Assembly: GCA_964383855.1 (NCBI GenBank)
Contig: CAYLIP010000055.1
Span: 1-16,449, forward strand
From: CAZHAC01 sp964383855
Lineage (GTDB): Bacteria; Chloroflexota; Dormibacteria; Dormibacterales; Dormibacteraceae
Direction: 5' to 3'
DNA: 16,449 nt
The stretch's first letter is position 1, and every line of letters starts with the position of its first letter. Shown one piece after another: positions 13,111-16,449 of the stretch. The notes beneath the pieces were generated by a model that had not been told where the DNA came from, did no database searches, and saw nothing but the letters and a program-made list of their open reading frames with translations. The translations under genes were made by a program, and so were the position numbers.

Positions 13111-14094
13111 CTATTCCCGCCCGGGCGCGGACCGCACCGAGGCCTGCAGCGAGCCGGCCGTGAAGGCCCCCGCGAACCGGTCTCCCTCGTAGACGGGCAC
13201 CCAGCCATCCTCGGCCTCGAGCAGCGCCTCCAGCGCCTCGCTCACGGGCGCCCCCAGCGCGACCCGCCGGCCCCCTTTTGCCGCGCCTTCCGTCGTCCCC
13301 TGCGCCGGCTCCGGCCGCGCCTCCAGGGACAGGGGATCGATCCGCGTCACGGCCAGCCGCTTGAGCAGGCGATCCCGGCCCAGGAACTCGGCCACAAACG
13401 GCGTCGCCGGGCGGCCGAGGATGTCGGCCGGCGCGTCGACCTGCTCCACCCGGGCCTGCTCGCTCATGATCACGATCCGGTCGCCGACCTTGACCGCCTC
13501 GTCGATGTCGTGCGTCACGAAGACGACCGTCTTCCTCATGTCGCGCTGGATGCGGATGAACTCGTTCTGCAGCCGGTCGCGGGTGATCCGGTCGACGGCG
13601 CCGAAGGGCTCGTCCATGAGCAGCACCGGCGGGTCGGCTCCGAGCGCCCGCGCGAACCCGACCCGCTGCTGCTGACCTCCGGAGAGCTGGTGCGGGTAGC
13701 GCCTCCGGAAGTCGGCCGGGGGCAGACCCACGAGCTCCAGCAGCTCGTCGACCCGCGCCCGGACCCGGGCCCGGTCCCACTCCAGGAGCCGCGGCACGGT
13801 GCCCACGTTGTCGGCGACCGTCATGTGCGGGAAGAGCCCCGCCTGCTGGATCACGTAGCCCATCCGAAGCCTGAGCAGGACGGGGTCGATGTGCGTCACA
13901 TCCTCCTCGTCGAGCAGGATCCGCCCGCTCGTCGGCTCGATCAGGCGGTTGATCATCCGCAGGGTCGTCGTCTTGCCGCAGCCCGAGGGTCCGAGCAGCA
14001 CCCACGTCTGGCCGCCGGCGATCTCGAGGTCGAGCCGCTCGACAGCAACCGTAGGGCCGGGAAACTCCTTGCGGACCGCCTCGAGGCGTATCAA
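13111..14094 (-). CDS. opuCA: Osmoprotectant ABC importer ATPase (OpuCA/ProV-like)
   Basis: Energises uptake of quaternary ammonium osmolytes (glycine betaine, choline, carnitine type) with the permeases encoded divergently. The 327 residues carry Walker A GPSGCGKT (35-42), signature LSGGQQQ (137-143), Walker B LLMDEP (158-163) and switch His195 in VTHDIDEA. Segments MINRLIEPTSG (47-57) and IGYVIQQAGLFPH-like MGYVIQQAGLFPHMT (78-92) are typical of the quaternary-amine branch. The C-terminal part (about 280-320) resembles a single CBS-like half rather than the two CBS repeats of longer OpuCA proteins, so sensing may be reduced. The start is a TTG at 14094; an in-frame stop seven bases upstream leaves little choice (a CTG two codons before is the other option). 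The permease start is 24 bp away on the other strand. Confidence 0.92.
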   Translation of the reverse strand: MIRLEAVRKEFPGPTVAVERLDLEIAGGQTWVLLGPSGCGKTTTLRMINRLIEPTSGRILLDEEDVTHIDPVLLRLRMGYVIQQAGLFPHMTVADNVGTVPRLLEWDRARVRARVDELLELVGLPPADFRRRYPHQLSGGQQQRVGFARALGADPPVLLMDEPFGAVDRITRDRLQNEFIRIQRDMRKTVVFVTHDIDEAVKVGDRIVIMSEQARVEQVDAPADILGRPATPFVAEFLGRDRLLKRLAVTRIDPLSLEARPEPAQGTTEGAAKGGRRVALGAPVSEALEALLEAEDGWVPVYEGDRFAGAFTAGSLQASVRSAPGRE

Positions 14095-14118
14095 TCCCAG
14101 CTAGCGTAGGCGACGCGA

Positions 14119-14775
14119 ATGCTGCTTGACGCCGGCGATCCCTGGCTGCGCCCCGACTGGATCAGCGCGCACCTGCCGCTGATATGGAGCGACCTGGTCG
14201 AGCACGTGCTGCTGACCGCGATCGCGGTCGGCGGCGGCCTCCTGGTCGCGCTCCCGCTGGGAGTGCTCGCCTTCCGCTCCCGCGGCTTCCGGGAGCCTCT
14301 GCTGGCCCTGGCCGGGACCCTCTACGCCATCCCCTCCCTGGCCCTCTTCGCGCTCCTCGTCCCCTTCACCGGGCTGACCGTCCTCACGGCCGAGATCGGC
14401 CTGGTCGGCTACACGGTCCTGATCCTCCTGCGCAACGTGGTGGTCGGCCTCCAGGGCGTGCCCGGGGAAGTCCGAGACGCCGCCCGCGGCATGGGCTACC
14501 GGCCCTCGGCCCAGCTGCTGCGGGTGGAGCTGCCCCTGGCCGCGCCCGCCATCATCGCCGGGCTCCGGATCGCCACCGTGACCACCATCGGCCTGGTCAC
14601 GGTCACCGCCCTGATCGGCGAGGGCGGCCTCGGCCGCCTGCTCCTCGACGGCCTGATCCGCGACTTCAAGACGCCGCTGGTCGTCGGCACCGTGCTCTCG
14701 ATCGGCCTGGCCGTGGCCGCCGATCTCGCCCTGGCCGGGCTGCAGCGAGCGCTCACCCCGTGGAGCCGCCGGTGA
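14119..14775 (+). CDS. opuCB: Osmoprotectant ABC importer permease 1 (OpuCB-like)
   Basis: A 218-residue inner-membrane permease with about five to six helices and one BPD_transp_1 domain. The coupling (EAA-type) loop is VRDAARGMGY (118-127) followed by VELPLAAPAIIAGLR (136-150). YAIPSLALFALL (69-80) is highly typical of OpuCB/OpuCD and their YehW/YehY relatives. It would pair with permease 2 and the ATPase. The ATG at 14119 leaves a short polar N-terminus; no clear Shine-Dalgarno site. Its stop is 7 bp before the next ATG. Confidence 0.9.
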   Translation: MLLDAGDPWLRPDWISAHLPLIWSDLVEHVLLTAIAVGGGLLVALPLGVLAFRSRGFREPLLALAGTLYAIPSLALFALLVPFTGLTVLTAEIGLVGYTVLILLRNVVVGLQGVPGEVRDAARGMGYRPSAQLLRVELPLAAPAIIAGLRIATVTTIGLVTVTALIGEGGLGRLLLDGLIRDFKTPLVVGTVLSIGLAVAADLALAGLQRALTPWSRR

Positions 14776-14782
14776 GCCGCCG

Positions 14783-15481
14783 ATGACCTTCCTGGGACAG
14801 GTCGTGACCTGGTTTGCCACCGCGCAGCATTGGAGCGGCGAGGCCGGCATCCCCGCCCGCCTGCTCCAGCACGTGCTGATGTCGGGCGCGTCAACCGGCG
14901 TGGCCGCCGCCATCGCGCTGCCTCCCGGCATCCTACTCGGCCACCTCCGGCGCGGCGGCAACCTGGCCATCAACGTCTCCAACGCCGGCCGCGCCATCCC
15001 CTCGTTCGCGGTGCTGGTGATCGCCCTCCAGCTCTTCGGCATCGGCGCCCGGCCGGCCTTCATCGCGCTCGTGCTGCTGGCCATCCCGCCCATCGTCACC
15101 AACGCCTACGTCGGGGTCAGCCAGGTCAGCCCGGAGCTGCGGGACGCCGCTCGCGGCATCGGGATGCGCGAGCTGAAGATCCTGACCGCGGTCGAGATCC
15201 CGCTCGCCCTGCCCCTGATCATGGCCGGGATCCGCACGTCGGCCGTCAACGTGGTCGCGACCGCGACCCTGGCGGCGCTCGTCGCCTGGGGCGGCCTCGG
15301 CCGCTACATCGTCGATGGACTGGGCCAGCGCGACCCGGTACAGATATTCGCGGGCGCCCTGCTGGTCGCCACCTTGGCGATACTGACGGAGGTGGGACTC
15401 GCCGGTTTGGAACAGCTTCTACTGCCCGGCGGGTTGAAGAGAGAGCGGAACCTGGGTCGCGCGCTCCGCGCGCGGACATGA
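14783..15481 (+). CDS. opuCD: Osmoprotectant ABC importer permease 2 (OpuCD-like)
   Basis: A 232-residue permease of the same family as its neighbour, with one BPD_transp_1 domain and coupling loop LRDAARGIGM (119-128) followed by VEIPLALPLIMAGIR (137-151). GRAIPSFAVLVIAL (69-82) and AWGGLGRYIVDGL (168-180) are typical. The protein ends with a basic tail (KRERNLGRALRART) on the cytoplasmic side. It forms a heterodimeric channel with permease 1 by analogy to OpuC. Seven bases separate it from the preceding gene and 11 from the following start, so the three are one transcription unit. Confidence 0.9.
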   Translation: MTFLGQVVTWFATAQHWSGEAGIPARLLQHVLMSGASTGVAAAIALPPGILLGHLRRGGNLAINVSNAGRAIPSFAVLVIALQLFGIGARPAFIALVLLAIPPIVTNAYVGVSQVSPELRDAARGIGMRELKILTAVEIPLALPLIMAGIRTSAVNVVATATLAALVAWGGLGRYIVDGLGQRDPVQIFAGALLVATLAILTEVGLAGLEQLLLPGGLKRERNLGRALRART

Positions 15482-15492
15482 GGGGAAAGGAA

Positions 15493-16398
15493 ATGCGGAA
15501 GATCCGGACGGCGGCGATCTTCACGGCGCTGGCCTTCGTGCTCGCGGCCTGCGGGGGCACCGGTTCCAGCGGCGGTGGGCAGCCAAAGGGCACCATCACG
15601 GTGGCCGGCTTCAACTTCTCGGAGAGCAGCATCATGGCCGGCATCTACGGCAAGGCGCTGGCGGCCAAGGGCTACACGGTCAACTACAAGCTCAACCTCG
15701 GCAGCCGGGAGATCGTCGAGCCCGCCATCGAGAAGGGGGACATCGACCTCTATCCGGGCTACGCCGCGACCGAGCTGGAGTTCGTCAACAAGGGCAAGGG
15801 CGAGGCCGGCAGCGACCCCGCGGCCAACGTCAGCAAGCTCAACGGCTACCTGAGCGCCAAGGGTGTCCAGGGCCTCACCCCCTCGCCGGCCAACGACCAG
15901 AACGCCTTCGCGGTCTCCAAGGCGGGCGCGGCCAAGTACAACTTGAAGAAGCTCTCCGACCTGGCGCCGGTGGCCTCGCAGCTGACACTGGGCGGTCCGC
16001 CGGAGTGCCCGACCCGGCCCTTCTGCCAGGCCGGGCTGGAGAAGACCTACGGTCTCAAGTTCAAGTCCTTCAAGTCGCTGGACGCGGGTGGTCCGCTGAC
16101 CAAGAACGCGCTCGCCAGCGGCGACATCGACGTCGGCCTGGTCTTCTCCAGCGACGGCGGGATCCAGGCCAAGAACCTGGTCGTGCTCGACGACGACAAG
16201 CACCTGGAGGCGGCCGACAACATCGTGCCCATCATCCGGACCAAGGTCGCCACCTCAGAGGTGAAGACCATCCTCGACAAGATCGATGCCGCGCTCACCC
16301 AGACCGATCTGGTGGCGATGAACAAGAGCGCCGACGTCGACAAGCAGGACCCCGACGCGCTGGCCCAGACCTGGGTCAAGCAGCACGGGTTCGCCTAG
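15493..16398 (+). CDS. opuCC: Osmoprotectant-binding lipoprotein (OpuCC/OsmX-like)
   Basis: Extracytoplasmic substrate-binding protein, 301 residues, of the OpuAC-type family. The signal is a short lipoprotein peptide with lipobox LAAC and lipidated Cys20. TITVAGFNFSESSIMAGIYG (34-53), KLNLGSREIVEPAIEKGDID (66-85) and YPGYAATELEF (87-97) follow the family pattern, in which an aromatic cage holds the quaternary amine. Cys172 and Cys178 in ECPTRPFC may form a disulfide. The ATG at 15493 is preferred: AGGGGAAAGG lies just before it and it gives a clean signal peptide. An ATG at 15478, overlapping the permease stop, would add MRGKE. An open frame back to 14830 is a shadow of permease 2. Confidence 0.92.
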   Translation: MRKIRTAAIFTALAFVLAACGGTGSSGGGQPKGTITVAGFNFSESSIMAGIYGKALAAKGYTVNYKLNLGSREIVEPAIEKGDIDLYPGYAATELEFVNKGKGEAGSDPAANVSKLNGYLSAKGVQGLTPSPANDQNAFAVSKAGAAKYNLKKLSDLAPVASQLTLGGPPECPTRPFCQAGLEKTYGLKFKSFKSLDAGGPLTKNALASGDIDVGLVFSSDGGIQAKNLVVLDDDKHLEAADNIVPIIRTKVATSEVKTILDKIDAALTQTDLVAMNKSADVDKQDPDALAQTWVKQHGFA

Positions 16399-16409
16399 AC
16401 CGGTAAGCC

Positions 16410-16438
16410 AGGCGGCCGGCCGACTCATCCGGCCGCCT
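16410..16438 (+). terminator. Strong GC hairpin after the osmoprotectant operon
   Basis: AGGCGGCCGG (16410-16419) and CCGGCCGCCT (16429-16438) form a perfect 10-bp stem with a 9-base loop, starting 12 bases after the stop. No T-run follows within the window; in a GC-rich genome it is still the best terminator candidate here. Confidence 0.6.
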
Positions 16439-16449
16439 CCCGCGAGGCC

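Noticed and set aside
14101..15102. 333-codon open frame opposite the osmoprotectant permeases
   Set aside because: Gln/Asp/Gly/Arg-rich shadow with no motif; permease coupling loops are clear on the plus strand.
14830..15477. Extended N-terminus of the osmoprotectant-binding protein frame
   Set aside because: A shadow of permease 2 in another frame; the lipoprotein signal begins at 15493.

Overview
The window is a very GC-rich bacterial chromosome segment. It is densely packed, with many ATGA or GTG start/stop overlaps, few Shine-Dalgarno sites and several starts that look leaderless. The gene content is an F420/LLM-type oxidoreductase, a CGNR zinc-finger regulator, an MMPL exporter, a Tat-exported lipoprotein and an EncFtn-like ferritin. 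It suggests a soil actinobacterium or a member of the Chloroflexota/Dormibacterota-type lineages. No marker gene settles the taxonomy, so this is inference. No rRNA, tRNA, CRISPR array, intact transposon or phage gene was seen.

Region 1 (1-7685, all minus strand). A compact cluster reads from 7685 down to 648: Tat-lipoprotein solute-binding protein, serine-glyoxylate-type aminotransferase, fused double-domain ABC permease, ABC ATPase, family III CoA-transferase and crotonase-fold protein. Neighbouring genes overlap or lie one base apart, so it is almost certainly one operon. The aminotransferase sits between the binding protein and the permease, which suggests that uptake and catabolism of one substrate are coupled. 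The substrate cannot be read from the sequence. A LacI-family-type (cre-like) operator overlaps the likely promoter. After a gap carrying a 31-bp tandem duplication comes the N-terminal part of 6-phosphogluconate dehydrogenase, cut by the window edge.

Region 2 (7787-11437, plus strand). A small membrane-anchored lytic transglycosylase is followed by an MMPL/RND-family transporter, which is translationally coupled to an LLM-class (luciferase-like, probably F420- or FMN-dependent) oxidoreductase.

Region 3 (11441-13110, small genes). A 50-residue protein with a strong ribosome binding site runs on the minus strand and is divergent from a CGNR zinc-finger regulator. Then come a 73-residue protein of unknown function behind a promoter with an inverted repeat, a perfect 24-bp tandem duplication, and a 104-residue EncFtn-like ferritin. 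The ferritin keeps the ferroxidase residues but has no encapsulin shell gene beside it. The intergenic stretch after it has a GC hairpin, a G-quadruplex-type run and a possible IS end remnant.

Region 4 (13111-16449). This is an osmoprotectant (glycine betaine/choline/carnitine type) ABC importer. The ATPase is on the minus strand and diverges from two permeases and a lipoprotein binding protein on the plus strand, with only 24 bp between the two start codons. A strong GC hairpin follows the binding protein.
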